Below, one piece after another: positions 15,020-24,234 of a DNA stretch of 64,000 nucleotides (position 1 is its first letter; every line of letters begins with the position of its first letter). Below the pieces are notes generated by a model. It was not told where the DNA came from and did not search any database. It saw only the letters and a program-made list of their open reading frames with translations. The stretch spans positions 105,389 through 169,388 of the forward strand of contig NZ_JAPCKK010000017.1 of the NCBI RefSeq assembly GCF_030705605.1, given 5' to 3'. Source of the stretch: Paenibacillus zeirhizosphaerae (lineage in GTDB: Bacteria > Bacillota > Bacilli > Paenibacillales > Paenibacillaceae). The position numbers and the translations under genes were made by a program.

Positions 15020-16231
15020 GTGCGCTATTTTAATTACTTGCAGCCGGAAGAGGAATCCAGAATATTTCATATCGCCCCGTCTCATTTTACAAATCGGACT
15101 CCAAAAGAGGTCCTGGCTTTTGCTGTAGGCGCTGCACTGTATATGCCGGCTACAAGGGCGTCTATTGTAGGAGACATTATGGATAGTAAAATCAAAGGTC
15201 TTACCTCCATGGTCATAGACCTTGAAGATGCGGTCGGTGATCATCAAGTTGAACAGGCGGAAGCCTCCATGCTTGATCAAATCTATCGTCTCTACTCCAT
15301 GATGAAGCTAGGTGCAATCCAGGAAGAGAGCATTCCGCTGATTTTTATCCGGGTACGGTCGCCGCAGCAGCTCAAACGCATTATAACGATTTTTGAAGAA
15401 ACGACTGAAATGATTACAGGCTTTATGCTGCCGAAGTTCTCACTTTCCAATGGACAACAATATCTTGAAATCATTCAAGGCTACAACCATACCAAGCGTC
15501 TCTCATCTCCAACATTATATGGCCTGCCTATTCTTGAATCCGCGGAGGTCATCTATAAAGAGGAAAGATACCAGACGTTATCGGGACTCAGACAACTCAT
15601 TACACAATATCAAGATTACATATTGAACATCCGGATTGGAGCGACTGACTTTTCAAGTCTATTTGGCTTGCGCAGAAGTCCTGACATGACGATCTATGAT
15701 ATCTCTGTGATCCGGGATTGTATTACCGATATTATCAATTTCTTTGGGCGTGCGGAGGACGGGCATGTCATTTCCGGGCCTGTATGGGAGTATTTCAAGT
15801 CAGACCGAGTGCTTAAACCTCAACTGAGACAAACGTTATTTGAAGAAACTGCCGGTAGAGTGGGCAGAAAACGCAGAATGGAAATTTTGAATGTGTACGT
15901 TGATGGATTGATCCGTGAGGTAGCTATGGACAAGGAGAATGGAATTATAGGCAAGACCATCATCCATCCAACCCACATTCTGCCGGTGCAATCCATGTAT
16001 GTAGTGACACATGAGGAATATATGGATGCCTTATCTATTATCGACAATAACACCGGGATGCTGGGCGTATTCAAAAGCAAATATTCCAATAAAATGAATG
16101 AAATCAAACCCCATCTCAACTGGGCTCAGCGGATGATGGCACGGTCACAGGTCTATGGCGTCCTTCATGAAAATATCAATTTCACCACTCTACTCCTTGG
16201 AGACAAAGAACATGAACAAATACTCATTTAA
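15020..16231 (+). CDS. CitE/HpcH-like C-C bond lyase of Ter-linked pathway
   Basis: A 403-residue protein of the HpcH/HpaI aldolase and citrate-lyase-beta superfamily, TIM-barrel fold. Visible elements are LYMPATRASIV near residue 39, the metal-site segment VIDLEDAVGDHQ near 66, and IRIGATDFSSLFGLRR near 205. Comparative studies of ter loci (Anantharaman, Iyer and Aravind) described such a lyase next to PRTase, StiP-PELOTA, HAD and ATP-grasp genes, predicting synthesis of a nucleoside-like metabolite. The GTG start has AAGGAGG six bases upstream. It begins the operon after the ter terminator, and the next gene overlaps its end by 20 bases. Confidence 0.85.
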   Translation: MRYFNYLQPEEESRIFHIAPSHFTNRTPKEVLAFAVGAALYMPATRASIVGDIMDSKIKGLTSMVIDLEDAVGDHQVEQAEASMLDQIYRLYSMMKLGAIQEESIPLIFIRVRSPQQLKRIITIFEETTEMITGFMLPKFSLSNGQQYLEIIQGYNHTKRLSSPTLYGLPILESAEVIYKEERYQTLSGLRQLITQYQDYILNIRIGATDFSSLFGLRRSPDMTIYDISVIRDCITDIINFFGRAEDGHVISGPVWEYFKSDRVLKPQLRQTLFEETAGRVGRKRRMEILNVYVDGLIREVAMDKENGIIGKTIIHPTHILPVQSMYVVTHEEYMDALSIIDNNTGMLGVFKSKYSNKMNEIKPHLNWAQRMMARSQVYGVLHENINFTTLLLGDKEHEQILI

Positions 16232-17555
16232 AGTACTGGATCAATTAAACCTAGATATTCAAATTACAAGCAATCCCTATCAAATTCCGTTACAGGATCT
16301 CTTTGCCATGGCAGCACGCATCAATAAGAAAAGAAGCTTTTTATTTGTAAGCAAAATTCTCGGCAAGCATATTCCTGTTGATCCGCATATCGGCTTACTG
16401 GGGGCATTCACCTTAGGGCTGCTGCTTCATGCTAAGAATGAGGTTACGATGTCGGTCGAAATGGATCAGATTGTACGGGGATTTAGTGATAGCTCAGAAG
16501 CCTTCAAGCTCTGTGAGAGGTTAAAGCAGCAGCGTCTTCCTGTCCCTGAGCCCATGATATTCATTGGCTTTGCGGAAACGGCGACTGCTTTGGGGCATGG
16601 CATGTTTGATCTGTTTACCGGTCCGGCAAGGTTTATTCATACGACGAGAGAGAGCATTCATGACACCAGCCCTCGTTTGAGCTTCGAGGAGGAACACTCC
16701 CATGCTACAGCCCACCGTTGTTATGCGGCTGATCCTGATTTTTTCAGTGGTGAGGATACGGTTGTTTTGGTCGATGATGAAATCACAACTGGCAAAACAG
16801 CCTTGAATATAATTCAAGACATACAGCAAAAGCATCCCAGAAAGCACTATGTGCTGGCAAGCCTCCTGGATTGGCGGTCTGATGAACAAAAAGAACAATT
16901 TACCCAGGTGGAGCAAAGCTTGGGCATTACGATTGATTGCATTTCTCTGGTACAAGGGAAAATTAGCGTTAACGGAGCACCGCCAGAGGTTCAAGCAGAA
17001 CTGCCTGATCTACCGGTTCATGATGCTGCAGAGCAGCATATCGGCATCATCTCGTTATCCGAATATTTTGATCATCTTTCCTATTCCTCCACGAATTCTG
17101 TTGGTGATGTCAACAAAGAGCCGTTTCTGAAGTTTACGGGACGTTTTGGTATGAATGCTCAAGAAAGCTATGTATTGGATGCTTCTATTTCAAAAGCGTC
17201 AGCGTATTTAAAGCAGCACAGAACAGGAAAGAAAACCCTTTGTCTGGGAACAGGCGAATTTATGTACATTCCAATGAGGATTGCCGCTGAAATGGGGGAT
17301 GGCATCTATTATCAGTCGAGTACAAGGAGCCCTATCCACCCTTCTGATCACAAGGATTATGCTGTTCGAAATAAATTTCCCTTTCATTCCCCGGACGACC
17401 CGGCGATTCCTTATTATTTCTATAACGTTCCCGAGGGAGTATACGAGGAAGTCTTTGTTTTTATGGAACGGCCGCACCAGCCCGAAACTTTTCAATCTTA
17501 TGAAAAGGCTCTTCTGTCTACAGGCATCCCCCAAATCAATGTTGTCTTTTGTTAA
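16212..17555 (+). CDS. Phosphoribosyltransferase with TRSP domain (Ter-linked)
   Basis: A 447-residue protein. The N-terminal half contains a PRPP-binding loop, VVLVDDEITTGKTALN, near residues 183-198, with IGFAETATALGHGM ahead of it; both are typical of the PRTase_2 family. The C-terminal part has the TRSP motif (YYQSSTRSPIHP), defined for these proteins. The predicted reaction transfers ribose-phosphate to an unknown base or acceptor. ATG at 16212 overlaps the lyase gene by 20 bases, implying coupled translation; the upstream in-frame ATG lies deep inside that gene. Substrate is unknown. Confidence 0.85.
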   Translation: MNKYSFKVLDQLNLDIQITSNPYQIPLQDLFAMAARINKKRSFLFVSKILGKHIPVDPHIGLLGAFTLGLLLHAKNEVTMSVEMDQIVRGFSDSSEAFKLCERLKQQRLPVPEPMIFIGFAETATALGHGMFDLFTGPARFIHTTRESIHDTSPRLSFEEEHSHATAHRCYAADPDFFSGEDTVVLVDDEITTGKTALNIIQDIQQKHPRKHYVLASLLDWRSDEQKEQFTQVEQSLGITIDCISLVQGKISVNGAPPEVQAELPDLPVHDAAEQHIGIISLSEYFDHLSYSSTNSVGDVNKEPFLKFTGRFGMNAQESYVLDASISKASAYLKQHRTGKKTLCLGTGEFMYIPMRIAAEMGDGIYYQSSTRSPIHPSDHKDYAVRNKFPFHSPDDPAIPYYFYNVPEGVYEEVFVFMERPHQPETFQSYEKALLSTGIPQINVVFC

Positions 17556-17572
17556 GAATAGGAGTGTACGAT

Positions 17573-18700
17573 ATGATACCAGACACCAGACTGATGTCTC
17601 CACCGTTAATAGGTAGTTATAAGGCGGAAGATGTGGTTTTTCTGCTGAAAGATATTAGCGACGCCAAGCTGGAGGTGCCAACAGAAGACCGGGAAGAAGC
17701 GATCCAGGCGGGAAGGCATTATTCGGAAATGCTTCCGGTAGAATACCAGCCTACGCAGGACTACCTTGATTTATTTCACAGAACCCTGCAAAGCAGCGCT
17801 AAAAAAGTAGCTTTGGCGGCAGGAGTAGTTGCAGAGCTTATTATTAAAAAAAGAGGATGTAACGTTGTACTGGCATCCCTGGCCCGTGCTGGAACACCTA
17901 TTGGAATACTGATCAAACGTTATGTTGAAAAAACCTATGGTATAACCTTGCCGCACTATAGTATCTCGATTATCAGAGGCAAAGGGATCGATGAAAATGC
18001 GATTCTTTATATGCTGCAGAATCATCCTTCCAGTGAGATTCAGTTTGTAGATGGCTGGACAGGCAAGGGAGCGATTCGCAAAGTCCTGATAGAGGCTAGT
18101 AAGATATTTCACGAGAAACATCATGTCTTATTAAATGATGACTTAGCCGTTCTTGCAGATCCAGGACATTGCTCCCAAACCTTCGGGACTCGTGAAGATT
18201 TTCTGATCCCGAGCGCTGCTCTAAATTCTACAGTCTCCGGACTGGTGAGCCGCACCGTTTTACGCCCAGACCTCATTGGCCCCAATGATTTTCATGGTGC
18301 GAAATTTTACCGCGAATGGCTGGCCGAAGACGTTTCGAATGTATTTGTTGACCAGGTGTCAGCCCATTTCGATGAGATTATGGACCAGGCGAAGCTGCAA
18401 GCCGAACAACTGTATCTGCATCCAGAAGAGGAGTCGTGGAAAGGAATGCAGGATATTACACGTATCCAGAACGACTTCGAAATTCGTGATGTTAATTTGG
18501 TGAAACCAGGTGTTGGGGAAACCACCCGGGTGCTGCTGAGAAGAGTGCCTTGGAAAATACTTGTGGACCGGGAAGACAATCCGAATCTGGAGCATATTCG
18601 TTTGCTGGTAAAGGACCGAAATGTGCCTATTGAGGTTTATCCTGATTTAAGCTACTCGTGCTGTGGAATCATTCGTCCCGCGAAAGGAGAGAAATCATGA
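17573..18700 (+). CDS. StiP-PELOTA domain protein (Ter-linked)
   Basis: A 375-residue protein. Residues about 15-260 match the StiP family, with VVLASLARAGTPIGILIKRY near 100 and FVDGWTGKGAIRK near 158; StiP was described as a cysteine-protease-like or PRTase-related domain. The last 100 residues (VLLRRVPWKILV to YSCCGIIRP) resemble the PELOTA RNA-binding domain found fused to it. Together with the preceding PRTase it may build or transfer a modified nucleoside. ATG at 17573 follows AGGAGTG. The stop codon overlaps the next start as ATGA. Confidence 0.8.
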   Translation: MIPDTRLMSPPLIGSYKAEDVVFLLKDISDAKLEVPTEDREEAIQAGRHYSEMLPVEYQPTQDYLDLFHRTLQSSAKKVALAAGVVAELIIKKRGCNVVLASLARAGTPIGILIKRYVEKTYGITLPHYSISIIRGKGIDENAILYMLQNHPSSEIQFVDGWTGKGAIRKVLIEASKIFHEKHHVLLNDDLAVLADPGHCSQTFGTREDFLIPSAALNSTVSGLVSRTVLRPDLIGPNDFHGAKFYREWLAEDVSNVFVDQVSAHFDEIMDQAKLQAEQLYLHPEEESWKGMQDITRIQNDFEIRDVNLVKPGVGETTRVLLRRVPWKILVDREDNPNLEHIRLLVKDRNVPIEVYPDLSYSCCGIIRPAKGEKS

Positions 18701-19515
18701 TTTTTGCAAGCGATTTGGACAGGACGTTGATTTATTCCAGAAAATCTATGGGCACGGTTCCGGAGAATGAGCTCGTTCCGGTAGAGCTTTACCAGGGGGA
18801 CTATATTTCCTATATGACGCAAACCTCCATTGAGCTGCTGCAAAAGCTTGCCGGCCATGCGATGTTTATTCCAGTCACGACCAGAACGGAAGAGCAGTAT
18901 AAGCGGATTTTTTTTATTGAAGAGCACCTGCAGCCTAAATATGCAGTTACTAGTAACGGCGGCAAGATACTGATTGACGGGATTCTGGATCAAGCATGGT
19001 CAGCCCATATCCAGCATTCTTTGAAAGAAAGTGCCGCTCCGGAGGAAGTAAGCAGCGCGTTTGCTCAGATCAGTTCGCCGGAATGGGTCCGGAAAATCGA
19101 GTTTTCGGATGAGCTGTTTTTTAGTGTTATGCTGTATCCCGAGCGTGCGCCGATCCCTGTGATTGAAGAATTCAGGCATCGTTTAGCGGCCATGGGCTGG
19201 CATGTGTCATTTCAAGGAAGAAAGCTGTATTTAGTGCCTGCTGGAATTAACAAAGGGGATGCGGTGCTGTATATCCGTGATGTTGTTGGCGCCCGCTACA
19301 TTGCTTCAGCCGGGGATTCCCTGCTGGATGAAAGCCTGCTGAACATCTCCGATTTGGCCTTATCGCCAAGACATGGCGAGCTATATGCCCGCAAGCCCGA
19401 CAAGGCGGGGGTACGATATACCCGGCTGTCAGGGATCAAGGCGGCGGAAGAACTCATTGCGGAAATTACTACCTATTTTCTAAGCATACAGCAGCAGGTT
19501 CCCACTATTTCATAA
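18697..19515 (+). CDS. HAD-superfamily phosphatase (Ter-linked)
   Basis: A 272-residue HAD hydrolase. Motif I is SDLDRT (catalytic aspartates at residues 6 and 8), motif II is VTTRT near 69, a lysine sits in GINKGDA, and motif III is SAGDSLLDESLL near 206. The cap region between resembles Cof-type sugar phosphatases. It probably removes phosphate from an intermediate of the preceding PRTase pathway. The ATG at 18697 overlaps the TGA of the StiP-PELOTA gene, and GGAGAG lies just upstream, so translation is coupled. Confidence 0.88.
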   Translation: MIFASDLDRTLIYSRKSMGTVPENELVPVELYQGDYISYMTQTSIELLQKLAGHAMFIPVTTRTEEQYKRIFFIEEHLQPKYAVTSNGGKILIDGILDQAWSAHIQHSLKESAAPEEVSSAFAQISSPEWVRKIEFSDELFFSVMLYPERAPIPVIEEFRHRLAAMGWHVSFQGRKLYLVPAGINKGDAVLYIRDVVGARYIASAGDSLLDESLLNISDLALSPRHGELYARKPDKAGVRYTRLSGIKAAEELIAEITTYFLSIQQQVPTIS

Positions 19516-19534
19516 TGAAGGAGCAACCACTTTT

Positions 19535-20560
19535 ATGAGCTTACGTATTTGGTATAATCGTACTTTTTCAACGGCAAGTCACTATGTTGAAATGATTCGT
19601 CGTAATGCGGACCAAAGGCAGTTCGAGATTTATGTGACTCATCCCAAAACACATTCCTTGATGTTACAGATCGCAGATTATGCCGAGCCTGAGCCTACAT
19701 TGCCTCTTTATGAGTATCCTGGGTATTGCCTCGATTTTTGCAAAAAACATAATATTGATATTTTCATCCCTCATTTTGGCATGTCCGAAATTGTAAAGTA
19801 TCGCTCGGAATTCGCCAAAATCGGGACGAAGTTATTGGCAGCCGGAGATGCTGAGCTTATCGGCTTGGTGTTGGATAAAGGCAAACTATTTTCGGAGCTT
19901 TCCACTTTAAAGAGCATTGAGTTGCCTGATTACTATGTTGTATCGACTGTTGATGAGTTTAAGGAAGCCTATCACCAACTGAAAGAGAGAGGGCATCGGG
20001 TGTGCTTTAAACCGGCGAGCGGAGAGGGAGGAGCTGGTTTTCGCATCATCAAGGAAACACTGCCTTCGATCCAGAGTCTTTACGATCCTTGCGGACCAGG
20101 CATCCTTTTGGATGAAGCCATTCGTATGCTTTCAAGTGTTCCTGAGTTTCCGCCTCTCATGGTAATGGAATTCATGAGCGGACATGAATACAGTATTGAT
20201 TGTCTTGCTTCATCATCATCGTTATTAGCAGCTGTGCCTCGTAAAAAGGTAGAGGGCCGGGTGCGCTTACTGGAGGAGAACGAGTTATTGATTGAGTGGG
20301 CTCATGAAATTCATAAAGTGATACCGCTCCAATACAACTTCAATATCCAGGTGATATACCAGAAGGGCAAACCGAAGCTGCTTGAGATTAACCCGAGAAC
20401 GTCGGGTGGGCTTTATACATCTTGCCTGACAGGCATCAATTTTCCTTATCTTGCCGTCAAATTGCTGCTGGGTGACCAGGTAGTTGTGCCTGAACCTGAA
20501 TTCGGAATTGTGGCAACCCATATCGAAAAAGAGATGATCATGCATCGAAGCTTCCAATAA
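19535..20560 (+). CDS. ATP-grasp ligase (Ter-linked)
   Basis: A 341-residue ATP-grasp enzyme, last gene of the five-gene operon. It shows the ATP-binding elements of the fold: VCFKPASGEGGAGFRI near residue 155, VMEFMSGHEYSIDCL near 210 and the metal-binding end LLEINPRTSGGLY near 288. ATP-grasp enzymes join a carboxylate to an amine or thiol, so it may attach an amino acid or similar group to the pathway product. AAGGAGC precedes the ATG. No TelA/YceH-type gene, frequent in related loci, follows. Confidence 0.88.
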   Translation: MSLRIWYNRTFSTASHYVEMIRRNADQRQFEIYVTHPKTHSLMLQIADYAEPEPTLPLYEYPGYCLDFCKKHNIDIFIPHFGMSEIVKYRSEFAKIGTKLLAAGDAELIGLVLDKGKLFSELSTLKSIELPDYYVVSTVDEFKEAYHQLKERGHRVCFKPASGEGGAGFRIIKETLPSIQSLYDPCGPGILLDEAIRMLSSVPEFPPLMVMEFMSGHEYSIDCLASSSSLLAAVPRKKVEGRVRLLEENELLIEWAHEIHKVIPLQYNFNIQVIYQKGKPKLLEINPRTSGGLYTSCLTGINFPYLAVKLLLGDQVVVPEPEFGIVATHIEKEMIMHRSFQ

Positions 20561-20636
20561 AAGAGACTGTGAATCTATCAAGAATAACACCTTGCGGTCA
20601 ATTTCAAGGTGCCGCCTGCGCTTTTTGCTTATAGTA

Positions 20637-20681
20637 AAAGGTCAAGAACCGGAGTAATTCTCCGCTCTTGACCTTTTTTTT
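20637..20681 (+). terminator. Terminator of the Ter-linked operon
   Basis: AAAGGTCAAGA pairs with TCTTGACCTTT, with an inner CGGAG/CTCCG stem, followed by eight T residues. Confidence 0.92.
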
Positions 20682-20769
20682 GTTTATCCCGCGAGATTCT
20701 GGGGAAATATAAATAGCATTCGGCCTCTTAACTCTGCATATCCTAGTTAAAAAAAGGAGAGAGTGTTGT

Positions 20770-20862
20770 ATGCTGGGACTCGTCTCGTGTGGAATCTTGA
20801 TTGTTTACCTGTTGATAGCCGCTGCATCCGAGAGAACAAAAGAAATAGTAGAAGCAGATTAA
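20770..20862 (+). CDS. Small single-span membrane peptide
   Basis: A 30-residue ORF. Residues 2-19 (LGLVSCGILIVYLLIAAA) form one hydrophobic helix, and the rest (SERTKEIVEAD) is a charged tail. AAGGAGAG lies about ten bases before the ATG, and a terminator follows at once, so it looks like an independent transcript. Size and shape recall KdpF-like peptides, but no kdp gene is near. Function unknown; tail charge suggests insertion with the C-terminus in the cytoplasm is possible. Confidence 0.5.
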   Translation: MLGLVSCGILIVYLLIAAASERTKEIVEAD

Positions 20863-20864
20863 CA

Positions 20865-20915
20865 CAAAGACTGTCCCGGGGCAGAGGTTCTGTCTATCGG
20901 GACGTTTTTTGTGTT
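20865..20915. terminator. Terminator between small peptide gene and permease
   Basis: GTCCCG pairs with CGGGAC around a 19-base loop, followed by GTTTTTT; outer CACAAA/TTTGTG extends it and gives a weaker T-run on the minus strand. Confidence 0.75.
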
Positions 20916-22380
20916 AGTGCTCTGTTCTCGTTCCTGTATCAAGATCGACCTCGTGCAGAGGGATGACATGTGTACGGCGAACGAGGTTATAGCCAAACCA
21001 CAACAGCAGGAACAGGGGAACCCCCAGATAGACGGCTGTCAACCCGGCCCAGTCGATCTGCGCGCTGATGAAGGCGTCTGCGCCCTGTCCGATGATCACG
21101 ATGATGCAGAGCACAAAGGCAAAAAGCGGGCCGAACGGGAACCAGCGGGCTCGGAAGGGCAGCTCGTTCAGGCTGCGCCCCTGTGCCATAAAGGCTCTGC
21201 GGAACCGGTAATGGCTGACGGCGATGCCGACCCAGGTGATAAAACCGCACATGCCGGAGGCATTCAGCAGCCAGGTGTAGACGACTCCGTCGCCCAACAA
21301 AGAACCGAGGAACGCCAGCAAGCCAACGGAAGCCGTCATGAGCAGCGCATTCATCGGAATGCCGCGCCGGTTCAGCCTACCGAGGAAACGGGGAGCCTTG
21401 CCCTCCTTAGCGAGTACAAACAGTACACGTGTCGCCGCATACATACCCGAATTACCGGCAGACAGCACAGAGGTCAGAATGACTGCATTCATGACGGAGG
21501 CTGCTATGACGAGTCCTGCCTTTTCGAACACCAGCGTAAACGGACTGATGCTGATATCCGTAATGTCACTCCGCAGCAAATCCGGATTGGTATACGGAAT
21601 CAGGGCACCGATGACGATGATGGCCAAAATGTAAAAGAATAGAATGCGCCAGAAAATTTGCCGCACAGCGCGGGGAACGTTCTGGCGGGGATTCTCGCTT
21701 TCGCCGGCCGCAACACCGATCAGCTCGGTGCCCTGGAAAGAGAATCCAGCCGCCATGAAGACGCCGAGGATGGATAAGAACCCGCCTGGAAACGGCGCGT
21801 CACCGGCTGTGAAATTGCTAAATCCGGGGGTCTCCCCGTTCAGAATGCCGAAGATCATCAGCACACCCACGATAAGAAAGACGATCACGGTAATGATTTT
21901 AATCATGGCAAACCAGTATTCCGACTCGCCGTAGCCTTTGACTGAAAGAGCGTTCAGTGCGAAGATCAGGGCCAGGAACAGCAGGCTCCACCAGCCTGAA
22001 TGGCTGTCCGGGAACCAGTACTTAATCAGCAATGTGGCCGCAGCCAGCTCGGCGGCGATTGTCACCGCCCAGTTGAACCAGAAATTCCAGCCCATCGCAA
22101 AGCCAAAAGCCGGATCGACAAAGCGGCCGGCATACGTATTGAATGAGCCGGATTCCGGCATATAGGTCGCCATCTCACCTAGGCTCGTCATCAGAAAGTA
22201 GACCATAATGCCGACGGCTGCGTAAGCGAGCAGCGCTCCGCCTGGCCCTGCCTGCGCAACAGCTCCTCCGCTGGCCAGGAACAAGCCTGTCCCGATCGAT
22301 CCGCCGAGGGCGATCATCGTCATATGTCTTGCCTTAAGCCCCTTCTTCAAGGAAGCCGGGGGTGTGTCGTTGTACTGCAT
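20914..22380 (-). CDS. lysP: Lysine-type amino acid permease (APC family)
   Basis: A 488-residue transporter of the amino acid-polyamine-organocation superfamily with about twelve membrane helices. The start (GLKARHMTMIALGGSIGTGLFLASG) holds the unwound helix-1 motif of the family, followed by GEMATYMPESGSFNTYA; both are typical of the LysP/YvsH branch. Import of lysine is supported by the lysine riboswitch and terminator directly upstream on the same strand. AAGGAGTG precedes the ATG. Specificity rests on that riboswitch rather than on binding residues; a broader basic amino acid permease is possible. Confidence 0.87.
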   Translation of the reverse strand: MQYNDTPPASLKKGLKARHMTMIALGGSIGTGLFLASGGAVAQAGPGGALLAYAAVGIMVYFLMTSLGEMATYMPESGSFNTYAGRFVDPAFGFAMGWNFWFNWAVTIAAELAAATLLIKYWFPDSHSGWWSLLFLALIFALNALSVKGYGESEYWFAMIKIITVIVFLIVGVLMIFGILNGETPGFSNFTAGDAPFPGGFLSILGVFMAAGFSFQGTELIGVAAGESENPRQNVPRAVRQIFWRILFFYILAIIVIGALIPYTNPDLLRSDITDISISPFTLVFEKAGLVIAASVMNAVILTSVLSAGNSGMYAATRVLFVLAKEGKAPRFLGRLNRRGIPMNALLMTASVGLLAFLGSLLGDGVVYTWLLNASGMCGFITWVGIAVSHYRFRRAFMAQGRSLNELPFRARWFPFGPLFAFVLCIIVIIGQGADAFISAQIDWAGLTAVYLGVPLFLLLWFGYNLVRRTHVIPLHEVDLDTGTRTEH

Positions 22381-22451
22381 GAAATGAACACTCCTTTGTA
22401 AAATGGCAACATGTCATGTCCAGGCCCGAGCAGGAAGGGGATATCGGTGAA

Positions 22452-22488
22452 AACACAAAAAGACCGCAGGAAACAGCCTGCGGTCTTG
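22452..22488 (-). terminator. Riboswitch-controlled terminator
   Basis: On the minus strand AGACCGCAGG pairs with CCTGCGGTCT around CTGTTT and is followed by TTTTTGTGTTTT. It lies between the lysine aptamer and the permease start, as expected for transcription attenuation. Confidence 0.9.
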
Positions 22489-22522
22489 ATCTATAATACT
22501 CCGCATCATACCTTCCAGGATT

Positions 22523-22722
22523 AAAGATAGCTCAACACAACGCCCGGTACACGGGCGGTTGTGACAGTTCTGCACCTTTCGGTGTGCAGCCCCAGCAGCC
22601 GGGACGCTTGCAAGGAGTCGGTCCCCGGGCACTTCGGCGGATGGGCCTTTCGGCCGGAATCATGGACGGCTCCTGTCGTCTCCTCCGGCTTACTGATCAC
22701 ATCCGCGACCTCTACCTCATCA
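22523..22722 (-). promoter_or_regulatory. Lysine riboswitch (L box) aptamer
   Basis: Read on the minus strand, the leader has the conserved lysine-aptamer order: GAGGTAGAGGTCGCGG, then GATCAGTA, GGCCGAAAGGCC, CCGCCGAAGTGCC, GCTGG, a GTGCAGAACTGTCAC segment, and the closing strand GAGCTATCTTT that pairs with AGGTAGAGG. The same blocks occur in the Bacillus lysC leader. Bound lysine is expected to favour the downstream terminator and switch off the permease. Confidence 0.9.
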
Positions 22723-22782
22723 TGGTTTGGTTGATGAGGTTTGTGACATGAATATGTTATTTATTTTTTTAGAACAGGGACC

Positions 22783-22811
22783 AGTATATCTTTTTGTTCC
22801 CTAATAATCAA
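22783..22811 (-). promoter_or_regulatory. Promoter of the riboswitch-permease transcript
   Basis: On the minus strand TTGATT (22811-22806) and TATACT (22788-22783) are separated by 17 bases, about 60 bases ahead of the aptamer. Confidence 0.65.
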
Positions 22812-22838
22812 TGATTATTTGATGGGGAAAATTCATCT

Positions 22839-23972
22839 CTAGGAATTCCGCTTCGCCATCTGCTGCCATACTGTGCCGGCAGCTTGCTCTCCGGATTCGA
22901 TTCGTTCCAGCGCCATTTTGGCCTGCAGGCTCACTTCAAACTCGGGATCCTCCACCGCTTGCTCCAGCGCATCCCGGGCATCCTCGGTTCCGACCTCGTA
23001 CAGGAAACGTGCCGCCCGCCAGCGTACAAGCTTGCTGCTGTCCTTCAGCGCTTCAATCATAGGATTGGTAGCGGCAGGATCACCGATGTCGGAAAGGGTA
23101 TCACCTGCCGTCCGCCGCACGGATGCTGAAGAGTCACGCAACGCCTCGTATAACAGCTCCATCGCCTCAGGAGTCCGCACATCGCCAAGGTAGACGACGG
23201 CGAGCCGTCGCACCTGCATTTTCTCATCACGCAGCGCGCGCATGATGAGCGGCAGGCGCTCAGGCGTTGGCTCCATGGCATCAATGGCTGCGTACCGCAC
23301 GCGCCAATCCTCGCTGCCCAGCGCTTCATCCACCTCAGTGTCGGTGTATTCGCGGCGCTGCTCTACGAATTCGCTGCTGTCCACGCCGTGGGCGATTGCC
23401 TGCTCCACCACCTTGGACAGGCGCTCAGGCGGATAAGCGGCTTCGAGCTCCTGCTCCACCTCACGCACGATATCCGCCAGCTCGCCATAACGGATGCCGT
23501 AATCAACAAGCTTCCGCTCCTTGATCAGGGTAGCGCTGGCCACCTCTGTTACGGCGCTGACAAAACGGTCCGAGAGGGAGATGCGTTCTTCCTGTCCGCC
23601 TGCCTTCACGCGAATCTGCATTGGCACGCCACGGAAGAACTGCACGAATACGTGGGCTTCCCCGAAAGCTTCAGCAGTTCCTTCCCCCGGAATATCCCAG
23701 TTTGTGTCCGCTGCATCCGCGCCAAACTGCTCACGTACCTCCCCGAGAATGGCGGCCCAATCGGCATTGCCCTTGCGGTCCAGCGCGACAAAAGCGGCGG
23801 TGTGAAATACGCTCTTCACCCCATCGATCCGCAGCATGCGGCGAATGAAAGGAGGCGCAGAACGTTCTGTTTCCAGTGTATATGTTTTGCGAATGCCCGG
23901 CTCCAGCGACTCATCCAGATGAAGCATCATCGTATTGGGACTTGGAGTCGGTTCGATAGATGTAATTTTCAT
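22839..23972 (-). CDS. CvfC-like protein (Nfu_N domain plus HEAT repeats)
   Basis: A 377-residue protein. Residues about 5-90 resemble the N-terminal domain of Nfu/NifU scaffold proteins (PNTMMLHLDE, IDGVKSVFHTAAFVALDRKG). The C-terminal 170 residues are four or five HEAT-like repeats (WRVRYAAIDAMEP, MQVRRLAVVYLGD, ASVRRTAGDTLSDIGD, KLVRWRAARFLYEVG). This layout matches conserved virulence factor C of Staphylococcus and YpgR-type proteins of Bacillus. The Nfu cysteine pair is absent, so iron-sulfur carriage is unlikely. Molecular role is not established. GGAGG precedes the ATG. Confidence 0.75.
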   Translation of the reverse strand: MKITSIEPTPSPNTMMLHLDESLEPGIRKTYTLETERSAPPFIRRMLRIDGVKSVFHTAAFVALDRKGNADWAAILGEVREQFGADAADTNWDIPGEGTAEAFGEAHVFVQFFRGVPMQIRVKAGGQEERISLSDRFVSAVTEVASATLIKERKLVDYGIRYGELADIVREVEQELEAAYPPERLSKVVEQAIAHGVDSSEFVEQRREYTDTEVDEALGSEDWRVRYAAIDAMEPTPERLPLIMRALRDEKMQVRRLAVVYLGDVRTPEAMELLYEALRDSSASVRRTAGDTLSDIGDPAATNPMIEALKDSSKLVRWRAARFLYEVGTEDARDALEQAVEDPEFEVSLQAKMALERIESGEQAAGTVWQQMAKRNS

Positions 23973-24234
23973 GATTTTCAGCCAGCCTCCTTACAGCAAA
24001 ATATTTAAAATTTCTTGTATTCTATTGTACATCATTTGTCTGGAGCTTCCAAAGTATGACGATTCCCGTGGCTGTTCGTTTCTCAGGAAGGATAAGGATA
24101 CTACAGCCTTTTTTCCTTTTGCTCTGGTTTGATTTATACTAACAATATGTAAAAAGCTGCATCGGATGCATCCGCCGCTTGAATATACTGATTCTCGGAC
24201 GGACGCCATCATGGAGAGGAGGCTATCGGATTAA

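Noticed and set aside
22414..22632. 72-codon minus-strand ORF before the permease
   Set aside because: It lies inside the lysine riboswitch and its terminator, whose RNA structure explains the sequence.
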